This document shows, piece after piece, positions 43,572 through 53,592 of a DNA stretch of 64,000 nt (position 1 is its first letter; every line of letters begins with the position of its first letter). The notes beneath the pieces were generated by a model. It worked only from the letters and a program-made list of their open reading frames with translations. It searched no databases and had not been told where the DNA came from. This stretch comes from SFTJ01 sp045613305 (GTDB lineage: Bacteria > Bacteroidota > Bacteroidia > Bacteroidales > Muribaculaceae), in NCBI GenBank assembly GCA_045613305.1, contig JAZLAU010000001.1:1-64000 (forward strand). The letters are read 5' to 3'. The translations under genes and the position numbers were made by a program.

Positions 43572-46028
43572 ATGAAAAAGCGATTTTTCCTTTTGGCATT
43601 GGCTCAAATGATAGTAGTGTCGGCTCTCGGCGCTAACGGAGATTTGAAGCTGATGTATGACAAGCCAGCAACGGTGTGGGAAGAGGCCCTTCCGTTAGGT
43701 AATGGATTTATTGGCGCTATGATGTATGGCGGAGTTGATGTTGAATTAATCAGATTAAATGAGTCATCGTTGTGGTCGGGCCTACCGGTGCAAGATGGAG
43801 TTAATCCTGATTCGTATAAGCATTTGAATGCAGTGCGAAAAGCTTTGGCCAACAAAGATTACGCTGAGGCTAATAGGCTATGTAAATTAATGCAGGGCCA
43901 TTATTCGGAAAGTTATTTGCCGCTTGGCGATTTGAGAATAGAGCAAACGTTACCTACTACGGGCGACGTTATGAACTATAAGCGTGAACTTATGCTTGCC
44001 GATGCCATGGCTATGGTCAAGTTTAATAAAAACGGAGTAGAATACAAGCGTACGGCCTTTGTTTCGGCACCCGATAGTGTTATGGTGGTTAAGTTTGAAG
44101 CAAGCCGAGAGGGCTCAATCAACCTAAAGTTGACTATGGCAAGCCAGTTGCAACACACTTTTGCTAATGAAGGAGGCGTGTGTAAGATGCAGGGCAATGC
44201 TCCGGCACGTCTTGACCCAGTGTATTATAACGTGAATGGCCGTAATCCGATGAGCGAAGAAGAAGATGGTCATAAGGGTATGCGTTGGCAAGCTGCTCTG
44301 AAAGTGGTGAATGATGGTGGAAAAGTGCAGTCAGTGGGCGACTGTGTTACAGTAACCGGAGCAAACTCTGTGGTGGTTTATTTGTCGGCTGCAACAAGTT
44401 TTAATGGCCCGTTTAAATATCCTGACACAGATGGCAAAGATGAAAAGGCTATCAACAACCGACGTCTTGCCGGATTGTCGTATTCTGCTTACGACAAGGT
44501 AAAGGATAGTCATATTGCAGATTTTAGGAAATATTTTGACAGGGTGGAGTTGAATTTGTGCGACAAAGATGATGAATCCCTAAAAAATATGCCAACCAAC
44601 GAGCGATTGATGAGATATTCAAAGGGTGAAACGGATTTGCGTTTGGAAGAAACATATTGTCAGTTTGGCCGTTATCTGCTAATTTCATGTTCAAGACCAG
44701 GCGGTGTAACTGCTAATTTGCAGGGTATATGGAATAAGGAATATCGTGCGCCATGGAGCTCTAATTACACTATCAATATCAATACCGAGATGAATTATTG
44801 GCCATCAGAAACCGCAAATCTTAGCGAAATGCATCAGCCAATGCTCGACTGGGTGAAAAACCTGTCGGTGGTGGGTGAGCGAGTTGCCAAAGAATACTAT
44901 AATTTGGGAGGCTGGATGGCACATCACAATAGCGACATTTGGTGCTTGGCAAATGCCGTAGGCGATTGCGGTAATGGTGACCCGTTGTGGGCTAATTGGT
45001 ATGCTGCCAGTGGATGGCTGTGCCAAGATTTGTGGGAACGATATGCTTTTACGGGCGATAAAGAATATTTGGCTAACCATGCATATCCGGTTATGAAAAA
45101 AGCTGCCGATTTCTTTTGTGAATGGTTAGTGCCTAAGGGTAAATATTTGATTACCTCTCCGTCGACATCGCCAGAGAATGCGTTCCTGTATGAAGGGAAA
45201 GCGTATTCGGTTACAGAAGGTTGCACTATGGATTACGCCATAATAAGAGACCTGTTCGGCAATGTGATAGAAGCGACTAAAGTGCTTGGAATTGACAAGA
45301 AGTACGCAAAAAAGTTGGAGAAAATATTGAAGAAATTGCCGCCTTATCAAATAGGCAGTGAAGGCCAGTTGCTTGAATGGAGCGAGGAGTATGCCGAAAC
45401 CGACCGCTACCACCGTCACTTGTCGCATATGTATGCATTGCATCCTGGCAAATCGATTTCTCCACTTACGACTCCTGAATTGGCAAAGGCTGCCGATAAA
45501 ACATTGGCAATTAGAGGTGATGCCGGAACAGGCTGGAGCAAGGGATGGAAAATAAATTTTGCTGCAAGATTGCTCGATGGCGACCATGCATACAAGATGA
45601 TTAGAGAAATCATGAGTTATGTTGACCCTGTTAAGAATTGGAGCGGTGGAACATATCCAAATATGTTTGATGCACATCCGCCTTTCCAGATCGATGGCAA
45701 CTTTGGCGCAACGGCTGGCGTAACTGAGATGCTGTTGCAAAGCCATTTTAATGAGGTGTTTGTGTTGCCGGCATTGCCACAATCTTGGAAGGAAGGCAGT
45801 GTGAAAGGCCTAAAGGCTCGAGGCAACTTCGAAGTGTCGATTGATTGGGCAGAAGGTTGCTTGAAGAGCGCAGAGGTTAAGTCGGTGATAGGAGGCAAGT
45901 GCACTATTCGTTCGCAATGGCCTGTGACCATTGAAGGCGTAAATGCCACAGAAGTAACCGACGGAAAGTATTATTTGTATACGTTTGACACCCAAGCAGG
46001 TAAAGTGTATAAAGCAGTAGCAAAATAA
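43572..46028 (+). CDS. Secreted GH95 alpha-L-fucosidase
   Basis: An 818-residue protein with a signal peptide cleaved near ALG-A20. The N-terminal beta-domain begins YDKPATVWEEALPLGNGFIGAMMYGG, a GH95 hallmark, and RLNESSLWSG follows. The (alpha/alpha)6 domain includes NININTEMNYWPSE and the C-terminal QIDGNFGATAGVTEML. GH95 enzymes are inverting 1,2-alpha-L-fucosidases (some act on galactose) used on host mucin or plant xyloglucan. It is monocistronic with its own promoter and terminator. Confidence 0.93.
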   Translation: MKKRFFLLALAQMIVVSALGANGDLKLMYDKPATVWEEALPLGNGFIGAMMYGGVDVELIRLNESSLWSGLPVQDGVNPDSYKHLNAVRKALANKDYAEANRLCKLMQGHYSESYLPLGDLRIEQTLPTTGDVMNYKRELMLADAMAMVKFNKNGVEYKRTAFVSAPDSVMVVKFEASREGSINLKLTMASQLQHTFANEGGVCKMQGNAPARLDPVYYNVNGRNPMSEEEDGHKGMRWQAALKVVNDGGKVQSVGDCVTVTGANSVVVYLSAATSFNGPFKYPDTDGKDEKAINNRRLAGLSYSAYDKVKDSHIADFRKYFDRVELNLCDKDDESLKNMPTNERLMRYSKGETDLRLEETYCQFGRYLLISCSRPGGVTANLQGIWNKEYRAPWSSNYTININTEMNYWPSETANLSEMHQPMLDWVKNLSVVGERVAKEYYNLGGWMAHHNSDIWCLANAVGDCGNGDPLWANWYAASGWLCQDLWERYAFTGDKEYLANHAYPVMKKAADFFCEWLVPKGKYLITSPSTSPENAFLYEGKAYSVTEGCTMDYAIIRDLFGNVIEATKVLGIDKKYAKKLEKILKKLPPYQIGSEGQLLEWSEEYAETDRYHRHLSHMYALHPGKSISPLTTPELAKAADKTLAIRGDAGTGWSKGWKINFAARLLDGDHAYKMIREIMSYVDPVKNWSGGTYPNMFDAHPPFQIDGNFGATAGVTEMLLQSHFNEVFVLPALPQSWKEGSVKGLKARGNFEVSIDWAEGCLKSAEVKSVIGGKCTIRSQWPVTIEGVNATEVTDGKYYLYTFDTQAGKVYKAVAK

Positions 46029-46048
46029 TTATTTTGTTTTGAAATATG

Positions 46049-46080
46049 AACGGCATCCTCACATTGTGAGGGTGCCGTTT
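46049..46080 (+). terminator. Terminator of the GH95 gene
   Basis: A 14-bp stem with one G-U pair, AACGGCATCCTCAC 46049-46062 with GTGAGGGTGCCGTT 46066-46079, followed by a T-rich tail. Confidence 0.87.
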
Positions 46081-46185
46081 GTGTTTTTTAATGTAGGTGG
46101 CGTGAAGGTGCGATAAATCTACAATATGTATGCCTGTTGATGGTAGTGAAATTTTGTATTTAATTATAAAAAATATTAAATGCGA

Positions 46186-46214
46186 TTGTTGTTTGCGATA
46201 ATTAATTATCTTTG
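46186..46214 (+). promoter_or_regulatory. Promoter of the murein-peptide operon
   Basis: TTG at 46186-46188, 18 bases, then TATCTTTG at 46207-46214. Confidence 0.72.
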
Positions 46215-46240
46215 TAAAGATTAAGAAAGAATAAATCATC

Positions 46241-47659
46241 ATGAAAAAACAGATTTTACTATTATTAGCAGCAGGAGCCACAGTGATTTCGGCCGAAGCT
46301 CAGTCATGGAAAGAATCGGCAAGTCGTTACATAGCAGATGGAGAATTTGCTAAAACGGAATGGATGTTAAAGAAATTGCCGCAATCAGAACAACAAAAAT
46401 ATGCATTTGAAATCGATTCGTTGCAAAAGACAATGCAGCGTATGAGAAAGGACTTCAGAATCACACCAGCAGAAGGTCGCTTGCAAATAGAGGATATGTA
46501 TGGCCATAGTGTGACCGATAAGCAAATTGAACGTTGGAAGCACGATAAACTGATTGAGTATATGGTTATCGACGGCCAAGAGTGGTGGTTCCGTCGTGGC
46601 ATAGGTAATTTTAAATTGCTAAATAAGGCCGATTTTTTAGATGCTAATAATGCAGAACGAGCTGCCGATTTGGCTCGTTATGAAAAATATTATAATGAGG
46701 CATTGGCAACTAAGCCCGATAAGAACAAAACTCGCAATTGGCATACCAACAATATGACTATGACCATCGATGTGAACGCCGATGCAGTTCCAGCGGGAGA
46801 AATAATCAGAGTGTGGATGCCTTTCCCATTTGAGAACCTTCGTCAACGAAACATCAATCTGCTCAGCAGTTCGCATCCGGTTACCTTCTCTGATGGTAGC
46901 ATACACAACACAGTGTACATGGAGGCTAAAGCAGAAGCGGGAAAGCCTACCCATTTTGAAATTAATTATACTTATGAAGTGGGCGAACGCCATATTGACC
47001 AAGCCGAAATGCTAAAGAAAGTCAAGCCATATGATGTTAACTCTGAATTGTATAAGACCTATACAAAATCGGAATACCCACATCAAGTGGTAACTCCACA
47101 AATGAAGACTTTGGCTCGTGACATTGTAGGTGCAGAAACTAATCCGGTGTTACAGGCATCAAAGATATATGATTGGATCGTTGCAAACTACAAGTGGGCT
47201 GGCGCTCGAGAATACAGCACAATACCTAACATTCCAGAATATGTGCTTCACATAGGTCACGGAGACTGTGGGCAGGTAGCATTGCTATACATTACGTTGG
47301 TTCGTAGTTTGGGCATTCCTGCACGTTGGGAAAGTGGCTGGATGTTGCATCCGGGAGAGGTGAATCTGCACGACTGGGCCGAAACTTATTTTGAGGGAAT
47401 TGGTTGGGTGCCAACCGACCCATCTTTTGGCCGCACTACAATTTCATCGAGCATTCACGATTATTACAAATCGGGCTTAGATATCTATAGAATGGCTGCA
47501 AACAAGGGCGTTGGCGGCGAATTTAGCCCGAAGAAGAATTTTATTAGATGCGAGACTGTAGACTCACAAACAGGAGAAGTGGAATGGAGAGGCGGAAACC
47601 TTGAATATGGTACATTTAAGTATAGATTGAAGGTTAATAGTTCAACACTAGTGAAATAA
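46241..47659 (+). CDS. Secreted transglutaminase-like protease
   Basis: A 472-residue protein with a signal peptide ending at EAQ near residue 21, a helical N-terminal region and a transglutaminase-like core. The catalytic triad is Cys343 in GHGDCGQ, His377 in NLHDW and Asp393 in PTDPS. Bacterial members often act as cysteine peptidases on peptides. The next genes degrade murein stem peptides (NlpC/P60 and a dipeptide epimerase), so a peptidase in the same pathway is likely. This is inference from context. Confidence 0.85.
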   Translation: MKKQILLLLAAGATVISAEAQSWKESASRYIADGEFAKTEWMLKKLPQSEQQKYAFEIDSLQKTMQRMRKDFRITPAEGRLQIEDMYGHSVTDKQIERWKHDKLIEYMVIDGQEWWFRRGIGNFKLLNKADFLDANNAERAADLARYEKYYNEALATKPDKNKTRNWHTNNMTMTIDVNADAVPAGEIIRVWMPFPFENLRQRNINLLSSSHPVTFSDGSIHNTVYMEAKAEAGKPTHFEINYTYEVGERHIDQAEMLKKVKPYDVNSELYKTYTKSEYPHQVVTPQMKTLARDIVGAETNPVLQASKIYDWIVANYKWAGAREYSTIPNIPEYVLHIGHGDCGQVALLYITLVRSLGIPARWESGWMLHPGEVNLHDWAETYFEGIGWVPTDPSFGRTTISSSIHDYYKSGLDIYRMAANKGVGGEFSPKKNFIRCETVDSQTGEVEWRGGNLEYGTFKYRLKVNSSTLVK

Positions 47660-47681
47660 GAAAAAAGTAATTTTAAAAAAT

Positions 47682-48818
47682 ATGAGAGGCATAAAATTTT
47701 TAATAGCAATGATGTCGATAGTTGCAGCAAGTGCAGTGTCGGCACAAAATGTAGATGAGTTGTTGACAAACCTAAAGAGTGAAATTGCACCTGACGGAAG
47801 AACTGCAATTTGGGACGTTAAAACAACATTACAAAACGGAGTAGTGACATTGTTTGGTAAGGTTGATAGTAATTCGGCCAATGAGGCAATTGAAAAGACT
47901 TTGAAGGCCAACAATGTGACTTTTAAAAACAATTTGGTAGTATTAGAGAATTCGCAAGAAAAGCCATGGGCACTTGTTAAGTTGTCGGTAGCGTCGTTGC
48001 GCACCGGCGGCCGTCACGCTGCTGAAATGGCAACTCAAGGTATAATGGGCACACCTGTGAAAGTTCTTGAAAAGGAAGGTGATTGGTACAGAGTTCAAAT
48101 GCCAGACACTTACATTGCCTATGTTCCTGGTAATTCACTTATAAGAATAGATGAGGCTCGCCTAAATGAATGGAAGCAAGCCAAGAGATATATTGTGACA
48201 GTTTATCAAACACGTTTGGTGACAGAGCCAAAAGGTAATGGCACAGTTAGCGATTTGGTGATGGGCAATATACTTGAATATAAAGGCGAAAGCGGCAAAT
48301 GGGTAAAACTTGCCACACCTGACGGCCGTGAAGGCTATGTAGAAAAGTTGGAAGTTGAAGAGTTTGCAAAATGGTCAAAGCAAGAATTCGATGCAGAAAA
48401 GATTATCGAAACAGCGCATCGAATGGTAGGCTCTGGTTACCTATGGGGCGGCACTTCAACCAAGTTGACTGACTGCTCAGGTTTGTGTAAAGTGAGCTAT
48501 TTTTCAAATGCTATCATATTGCAACGCGATGCTTCACAACAAGCATTAACAGGCAAGATTATTAAGGCAGAAAACTGGAAAGATGCTAAGTTGGGCGACT
48601 TGGTGTTCTTTGGCAGCAAGACTGGCAAGGTTACTCACGTAGGTATGTATCTTAAGGACGGCGAATACATTCACTGCTCGGGTCAAGTTAAGATTAATAG
48701 TGTAGACCCACAAGCAGAGGACTATTTAACAACACCATTCCTTTCAATCAGCCGCATAGATGGCGAAATTGGCACAAAGGGTATTACCGCAGTTAAAGAC
48801 CATCCTTGGTATTTTTAA
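47682..48818 (+). CDS. Secreted NlpC/P60 endopeptidase with SH3-like domains
   Basis: A 378-residue protein with a signal peptide ending VSA-Q22. A short N-terminal domain follows, then SH3-like repeats at about 90-245, and a C-terminal NlpC/P60 domain. The catalytic residues are Cys265 in TDCSGL, His319 in VTHVGMYL and His331 in YIHCSG. It resembles YkfC-type gamma-D-glutamyl-L-diamino acid endopeptidases that cut murein stem peptides after D-Glu and release L-Ala-D-Glu. The following dipeptide epimerase uses that product. Confidence 0.93.
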   Translation: MRGIKFLIAMMSIVAASAVSAQNVDELLTNLKSEIAPDGRTAIWDVKTTLQNGVVTLFGKVDSNSANEAIEKTLKANNVTFKNNLVVLENSQEKPWALVKLSVASLRTGGRHAAEMATQGIMGTPVKVLEKEGDWYRVQMPDTYIAYVPGNSLIRIDEARLNEWKQAKRYIVTVYQTRLVTEPKGNGTVSDLVMGNILEYKGESGKWVKLATPDGREGYVEKLEVEEFAKWSKQEFDAEKIIETAHRMVGSGYLWGGTSTKLTDCSGLCKVSYFSNAIILQRDASQQALTGKIIKAENWKDAKLGDLVFFGSKTGKVTHVGMYLKDGEYIHCSGQVKINSVDPQAEDYLTTPFLSISRIDGEIGTKGITAVKDHPWYF

Positions 48819-48860
48819 TAAAAAGCGAAATAGGAATAATTAAATTATAAAATATACATT

Positions 48861-50009
48861 ATGGACAGAAGAAAATTTTTAGTTGGTGCTGGTTTGGGAA
48901 TCGTAGCAGCGTCGTCACCAATAACAATTTCAGCATTTGGTGCGCCAGCAAGAAAGACAAAGAAATCGGGCAAGTTGCACTTGTCGTTCCTTCCATTTGA
49001 ATTGAAGTTGCGCCATGCATTCAATTTGGCGAAATCGAGCCGAACATCAACTCCAGGTGTTCAAGTTAAGATTGAATATGAAGGAGTAGTGGGCTATGGT
49101 GAAGCCTCAATGCCTCCATACCTAGGAGAATCGATTGACAGCGTAACAAAATTCTTGGCAAAGGTTGACTTGAGCCAATTTAATGACCCATTTAAGATGG
49201 AAGAAATCCTTGCCTATGTTGATTCGGTTGCCCCAGAAAACCGCGCAGCAAAGGCTTCTGTCGACATCGCTTTGCATGACTTGGTGGGTAAGTTGATTGG
49301 TCAACCATGGTATAAGATTTGGGGTTTGTCGCTTGATAACATTCCTCAATCATCGTTCACTATTGGCATCGATACTCCTGAAGTGGTAAAGCAAAAGATT
49401 AAGGAAGCTGAGGACTATAAGGTTATTAAGATTAAGCTTGGCTTGGATAACGATAAGGAAATGATTGATATTATCCGTCAATGCACCGACCGCCCAATAT
49501 GTGTGGACGCAAACCGTGGCTGGAAGACAAAAGAACAAGCGTTGGAAATCATAGAATATTTGGCCGACAAAAACTGTTTGTTTGTTGAGCAACCTATGAT
49601 GGAAGATAAATTGGAAGAAACAGCATGGATTAGAGAACGTAGTCCGCTTCCAATCATTGCCGATGAAGTGTTCCACCGTTTGCCAGACATCCTAACATTG
49701 AAGGATTATTATGATGGCATCAACATTAAGTTGATGAAGAGCACTGGTATGAGTGAAGCATATAAGATGATTACACTTGCACGTGCATTCGGAATGAAGA
49801 TTATGTGCGGATGTATGACCGAAACATCGTGTGCAATTGCAGCGGCAGCCCAATTAAGCCCACTTATCGACTGGGCCGACCTTGATGGTAATGTGCTAAT
49901 AGCTGACGATATATTCGACGGCTTGAAGGTTGTGAATGGTAAGGTTATGCCAAGCGATAAACCAGGTATTGGTGTAACTCCTAAGAAGGGTGTTTATCCT
50001 AAGTTCTAA
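48861..50009 (+). CDS. L-Ala-D/L-Glu epimerase (Tat-type signal)
   Basis: A 382-residue enolase-superfamily enzyme. It starts with a twin-arginine-type signal (DRRKFLVGAGLGIVAAS), so it is probably exported folded. The catalytic lysine pair is in VIKIKLG, the metal ligands in CVDANRGW, FVEQPM and IADEVFH, and the second lysine in INIKLMKS. It turns L-Ala-D-Glu from murein into L-Ala-L-Glu, which normal peptidases can cleave. It completes the YkfBC-like set with the preceding NlpC/P60 gene. Confidence 0.93.
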   Translation: MDRRKFLVGAGLGIVAASSPITISAFGAPARKTKKSGKLHLSFLPFELKLRHAFNLAKSSRTSTPGVQVKIEYEGVVGYGEASMPPYLGESIDSVTKFLAKVDLSQFNDPFKMEEILAYVDSVAPENRAAKASVDIALHDLVGKLIGQPWYKIWGLSLDNIPQSSFTIGIDTPEVVKQKIKEAEDYKVIKIKLGLDNDKEMIDIIRQCTDRPICVDANRGWKTKEQALEIIEYLADKNCLFVEQPMMEDKLEETAWIRERSPLPIIADEVFHRLPDILTLKDYYDGINIKLMKSTGMSEAYKMITLARAFGMKIMCGCMTETSCAIAAAAQLSPLIDWADLDGNVLIADDIFDGLKVVNGKVMPSDKPGIGVTPKKGVYPKF

Positions 50010-50038
50010 TAGGATCAATATAACACATTATATATAAT

Positions 50039-50069
50039 AAAACCATCGGCCACTTTGGCCGATGGTTTT
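50039..50069. terminator. Terminator between dipeptide epimerase and lpxA
   Basis: A perfect 13-bp stem, AAAACCATCGGCC 50039-50051 with GGCCGATGGTTTT 50057-50069. It serves the convergent epimerase and lpxA genes. Confidence 0.9.
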
Positions 50070-50096
50070 ATTTTTGAGGATTTATAGAGTGTGATT

Positions 50097-50876
50097 TTAG
50101 TTAACCGCTCTAACGATACCGCGAGAAGATTCTCTGATGAATTTAACGATAATATCGCGTTCATCGCTGTCGCTTGTTTCTTGCTCAATTTTTTGAAGAG
50201 CGTCAGAAGTGTTAAGGTCGCTGAAATAGATGTAGCGATATATTTCTTGAATCTTGCCAAGTTGTTCGGCAGAGAAGCCGCGACGGCGAAGACCAACAAC
50301 ATTGATGCCAATATAAGAGATTGGCTCGCGTCCAACCATTGCATAAGGAGGAATGTCTTTGTTGACGTGTGAACCACCTTGAAGCATGATGTGCTGTCCG
50401 ATGTGAGTGAATTGGTGAACAAGAGTGCCACCGCCAATCACAGCGTAATCGTCGATTTCAACTTCGCCGGCTATTTGGCAAGCGTTCGACATAATTATGT
50501 TGTTGTGAAGAACACAGTCGTGTGCCACGTGGCAGTATGCCATGATGAGGCAGTTGTTGCCGATTACGGTTTTGCCTTTAGAGGCAGTTCCGCGGTTCAC
50601 AGTGGCAAATTCGCGTATGGTGGTGTTGTCTCCGATTATAGCAAGAGTGTCTTCACCCTTGAACTTCAAATCTTGAGGAACACCGCCAATAACTGCGCCT
50701 GTGTGAATGTGGCAGTTTTTGCCGATACGGCTGCCTGAAAGGATGGTGGCGCCATTGTGGATTTCTGTTCCTTCGCCAATTTCAACATTTGCTTCGATTG
50801 TTACAAAAGAACCAATCTTAACGTTTTCTGCAATTTTTGCATCAGGATGGATGCAAGATAGTTGTGGATATTGCAT
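50097..50876 (-). CDS. lpxA: UDP-GlcNAc O-acyltransferase LpxA
   Basis: A 259-residue left-handed beta-helix protein built of hexapeptide repeats, with the catalytic His in the AYCHVAHDC segment and a helical C-terminal domain. It performs the first acylation of lipid A synthesis. It is last in the lpxD-lpxC/fabZ-lpxA group. Confidence 0.96.
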   Translation of the reverse strand: MQYPQLSCIHPDAKIAENVKIGSFVTIEANVEIGEGTEIHNGATILSGSRIGKNCHIHTGAVIGGVPQDLKFKGEDTLAIIGDNTTIREFATVNRGTASKGKTVIGNNCLIMAYCHVAHDCVLHNNIIMSNACQIAGEVEIDDYAVIGGGTLVHQFTHIGQHIMLQGGSHVNKDIPPYAMVGREPISYIGINVVGLRRRGFSAEQLGKIQEIYRYIYFSDLNTSDALQKIEQETSDSDERDIIVKFIRESSRGIVRAVN

Positions 50877-50905
50877 TCTGATTTAATGTATTAACTTGAT
50901 TTATA

Positions 50906-52288
50906 TTACTTGTTCTTGATTATTTGCGCCATAAATTCAGCTTCTGACACAATCTTTTCGCCAACAAAAGCATAGCCCTTCATGGTGGCAACGCCGCGGC
51001 GTAATTCCGACATGAGTGAAAGGTGGAAAATCAAAGTGTCGCCTGGAACAACTTTTTGGCGGAATTTCACGTTGTCGATTTTCATGAAATATGTAGAGTA
51101 TTTTTCTGGCTCATCTACCATGCCGAGTACCAAAAGGCCTCCTATTTGAGCCATAGCTTCAACTTGGAGAACGCCAGGCATTACAGGTTCAGAAGGGAAG
51201 TGGCCTTGGAAGAATGGCTCGTTAACAGTCATGTTCTTAAGACCAACGATGTGGTTGTCGCCCACTTCAAGAATCTTGTCAACAAGCAGGAATGGGAAAC
51301 GGTGAGGCAATAATTCGCGAATGCGGTTAATGTCCATTGCCGGAGCCACATTAGGGTTATAGATAGGTGCTTGAACTTCTTGACGCTTGATTTCGCGGCG
51401 AATCTTCTTAGAGAAGGTTGTGTTAAGCGAGTGGCCTGGGCGTGTTGCTATGATGCGACCCTTAAGAGGACGACCAATAAGAGCGATGTCGCCGATTACG
51501 TCCAAGAGCTTGTGACGAGCAGGCTCGTTGTTATAAACAAGAGGCTTGTGGTTGATGTAACCAAGGTTTGTAACTTCAACACGGTCCACACCCATGACTT
51601 CAGAAATCTTGTCGAGGCGATCTTGGCTCATAGGTTGGTCGTAGATAACGATTGCGTTGTCGAGGTCTCCGCCCTTAATAAGGTTGGCATTCAAAAGAGG
51701 CTCAATTTCGCGAACAAACACGAAAGTGCGGCTTGCTGCTATTTCTTCCTTAAAATTGCTCATTGAAGACAATGATGCAAATTGGTTGTGAAGAATCGAA
51801 GAGTCAAATTCTATCATTGTGTCGATAGAGAAGTCTTCGTCAGGAAGGACGATAAGAGAAGAGCCGGTCTTTTCGTCAATAACCTCAATCTTTTGCTTAA
51901 CTATATAGTAGTCTTTTTCAACATCTTGCTCAAGGATACCAACTTCTTCAATTTTTTCAGCATAAACAATAGCGCTACCGTCAAGAATTGGAAGTTCAGG
52001 TGCATTAAGCGAAATTATACAGTTGTCGATTCCTGCAGCGTAAAGAGCTGCAAGAGCGTGCTCAATTGTGCTGATGCGTAAAGTGTTGTTGCCTATAACT
52101 GTGCCGCGAACTGTTTCGATGACATTTTCTGCAAGCGCCATGATTGTAGGCTCGCCTTCAAGGTCTACACGCTTGAAAACATAACCAGTGTTTTCTGGTG
52201 CTGGGCTGAATGTGGCGTCAATTTGTAATCCGGTGTGAAGGCCTTTTCCACTAACATGGAATTCGCCTTTAAGTGTACGTTGTTTCAT
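50906..52288 (-). CDS. Bifunctional LpxC deacetylase / FabZ dehydratase
   Basis: A 460-residue fusion typical of Bacteroidota. The LpxC part (1 to about 300) starts KQRTLKGEFHVSGKGLHTG and holds the zinc ligands in STIEHALAAL and ARHKLLDVIGD. The FabZ hot-dog domain starts near residue 315, with LPHRFPFLLVDKI and the catalytic GHFPSEPVMPGVLQVEAMAQ. The deacetylase commits UDP-acyl-GlcNAc to lipid A, and the dehydratase acts on 3-hydroxyacyl-ACP. Joining them puts both uses of the 3-hydroxyacyl chain in one protein. Confidence 0.96.
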   Translation of the reverse strand: MKQRTLKGEFHVSGKGLHTGLQIDATFSPAPENTGYVFKRVDLEGEPTIMALAENVIETVRGTVIGNNTLRISTIEHALAALYAAGIDNCIISLNAPELPILDGSAIVYAEKIEEVGILEQDVEKDYYIVKQKIEVIDEKTGSSLIVLPDEDFSIDTMIEFDSSILHNQFASLSSMSNFKEEIAASRTFVFVREIEPLLNANLIKGGDLDNAIVIYDQPMSQDRLDKISEVMGVDRVEVTNLGYINHKPLVYNNEPARHKLLDVIGDIALIGRPLKGRIIATRPGHSLNTTFSKKIRREIKRQEVQAPIYNPNVAPAMDINRIRELLPHRFPFLLVDKILEVGDNHIVGLKNMTVNEPFFQGHFPSEPVMPGVLQVEAMAQIGGLLVLGMVDEPEKYSTYFMKIDNVKFRQKVVPGDTLIFHLSLMSELRRGVATMKGYAFVGEKIVSEAEFMAQIIKNK

Positions 52289-52316
52289 ACAAATATGAAT
52301 ATTGTTTTGTTTAAAT

Positions 52317-53342
52317 TTATTTCTTCTCGATTTCTTTTTTCAATTGTTTGATGTCGTTGGCCATTTCAGGCAGACGCTTTAAGTATACTTGTTGACGAGC
52401 GAAATCAAGTGCATTGATAGCAGGTGTGCCAAGCACTCGTACGTTAGAACCAACTGAATTAGGAATGCCCGCTTGAGCTCCAAATCCGTTAAAGTCGCCA
52501 ATGGTGATGTGACCAGCCACACCAACTTGACCTCCGAATTGGTTGAATTTGCCAATTTTTGTAGAACCGGCAATGCCCACTTGTGCTGCCATCACGGTGT
52601 TTTCGCCAACCTCTACATTGTGCGCAATTTGTACTAAGTTGTCGAGTTTTACGCCTCTCTTAAGGTGAGTGCTGCCCATTGTTGCGCGGTCGATGGTGGT
52701 GTTTGCGCCTATTTCAACATCGTCGTCGATAATTACGTTGCCAATTTGTGAAATTTTCAAGTAGCTGTCGCCGTTAGGAGCAAAACCAAAACCGTCGCTA
52801 CCAACAACGCAACCTGCGTGAAGAATGCAGTTGTTGCCAATTTTACAGCCGTGGTAAATTTTGCAGCCTGGGTATAATGTTACGTTTTCTCCTATAGTAA
52901 CATTGTCTCCAACGTAAACGTGAGGGTATATTTGAGCACCTTTGCCGATTTTCACACCTTTGCCGATATAGGCAAATGCGCCAAGGTAGATGTCTTCAGG
53001 CAAAGTGACGCCTTCGGTAACATATGATGGCTGCTCGATGCCGTGTTTGCGTGGATTGATCATTTCACCTGCCAAATTGAGCAGTTGTGCTAATGAAGCG
53101 TATGGGTCATCTACGCGAATAAGGGTGGTTTTGATTTCGTGCTCTGCTACAAAGTCCTTGCTAACCAATGTGGCTGAAGCCTCAGTTGTGTAAATGTATT
53201 GGGTGTATTTAGGATTTGCAAGAAATGTTAAGCTACCTTCTTTTGCTTCTTCGATTTTTGAGTATGAGCTGATTTCTGCATTTTCGTTGCCATCAACGGT
53301 TCCGTTGATAAATGCTGCAATCTGACCTGCTGTAAATTTCAT
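52317..53342 (-). CDS. lpxD: UDP-3-O-acylglucosamine N-acyltransferase LpxD
   Basis: A 341-residue protein. I use the ATG at 53342; an in-frame TTG lies two codons upstream. The N-terminal domain is followed by a long hexapeptide beta-helix containing HAGCVVGSDGFGFAPNG and IDRATMGSTHLKRGVKLDNLVQIAHN. It adds the second 3-hydroxyacyl chain, on the nitrogen, in lipid A synthesis. It opens the lpx group. Confidence 0.95.
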   Translation of the reverse strand: MKFTAGQIAAFINGTVDGNENAEISSYSKIEEAKEGSLTFLANPKYTQYIYTTEASATLVSKDFVAEHEIKTTLIRVDDPYASLAQLLNLAGEMINPRKHGIEQPSYVTEGVTLPEDIYLGAFAYIGKGVKIGKGAQIYPHVYVGDNVTIGENVTLYPGCKIYHGCKIGNNCILHAGCVVGSDGFGFAPNGDSYLKISQIGNVIIDDDVEIGANTTIDRATMGSTHLKRGVKLDNLVQIAHNVEVGENTVMAAQVGIAGSTKIGKFNQFGGQVGVAGHITIGDFNGFGAQAGIPNSVGSNVRVLGTPAINALDFARQQVYLKRLPEMANDIKQLKKEIEKK

Positions 53343-53370
53343 TATCAATTAAGTTAAAAATTTGCGACTG

Positions 53371-53378
53371 CAAAGATA
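53371..53378 (-). promoter_or_regulatory. Probable -7 box of the lpx genes
   Basis: TATCTTTG on the minus strand, 29 bases ahead of the lpxD ATG. The -33 element is not clear. Confidence 0.5.
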
Positions 53379-53528
53379 CGAAAAATATATAGATTGAGCG
53401 CTATAAAAATTAATAATGTTATTATAAAGCGCTAAAAATGTGGTGTTTCGCATATGAGTGGCGTTAAATTGCAGACGGAATAAGGTGGTTTTGAATTAAA
53501 ATTATAGTTCTGTTGCAAAGTTTAGATT

Positions 53529-53559
53529 AAAAAAAATATCGTGCCAAATTGACACGATA
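53529..53559 (-). terminator. Terminator of the Phe/Tyr operon
   Basis: TATCGTG 53537-53543 pairs with CACGATA 53553-53559, with further pairing inside. On the minus strand eight T follow (53536-53529). Confidence 0.83.
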
Positions 53560-53592
53560 CTTTTTCGAAATGTGATAGTTATTGTGAAAAAA

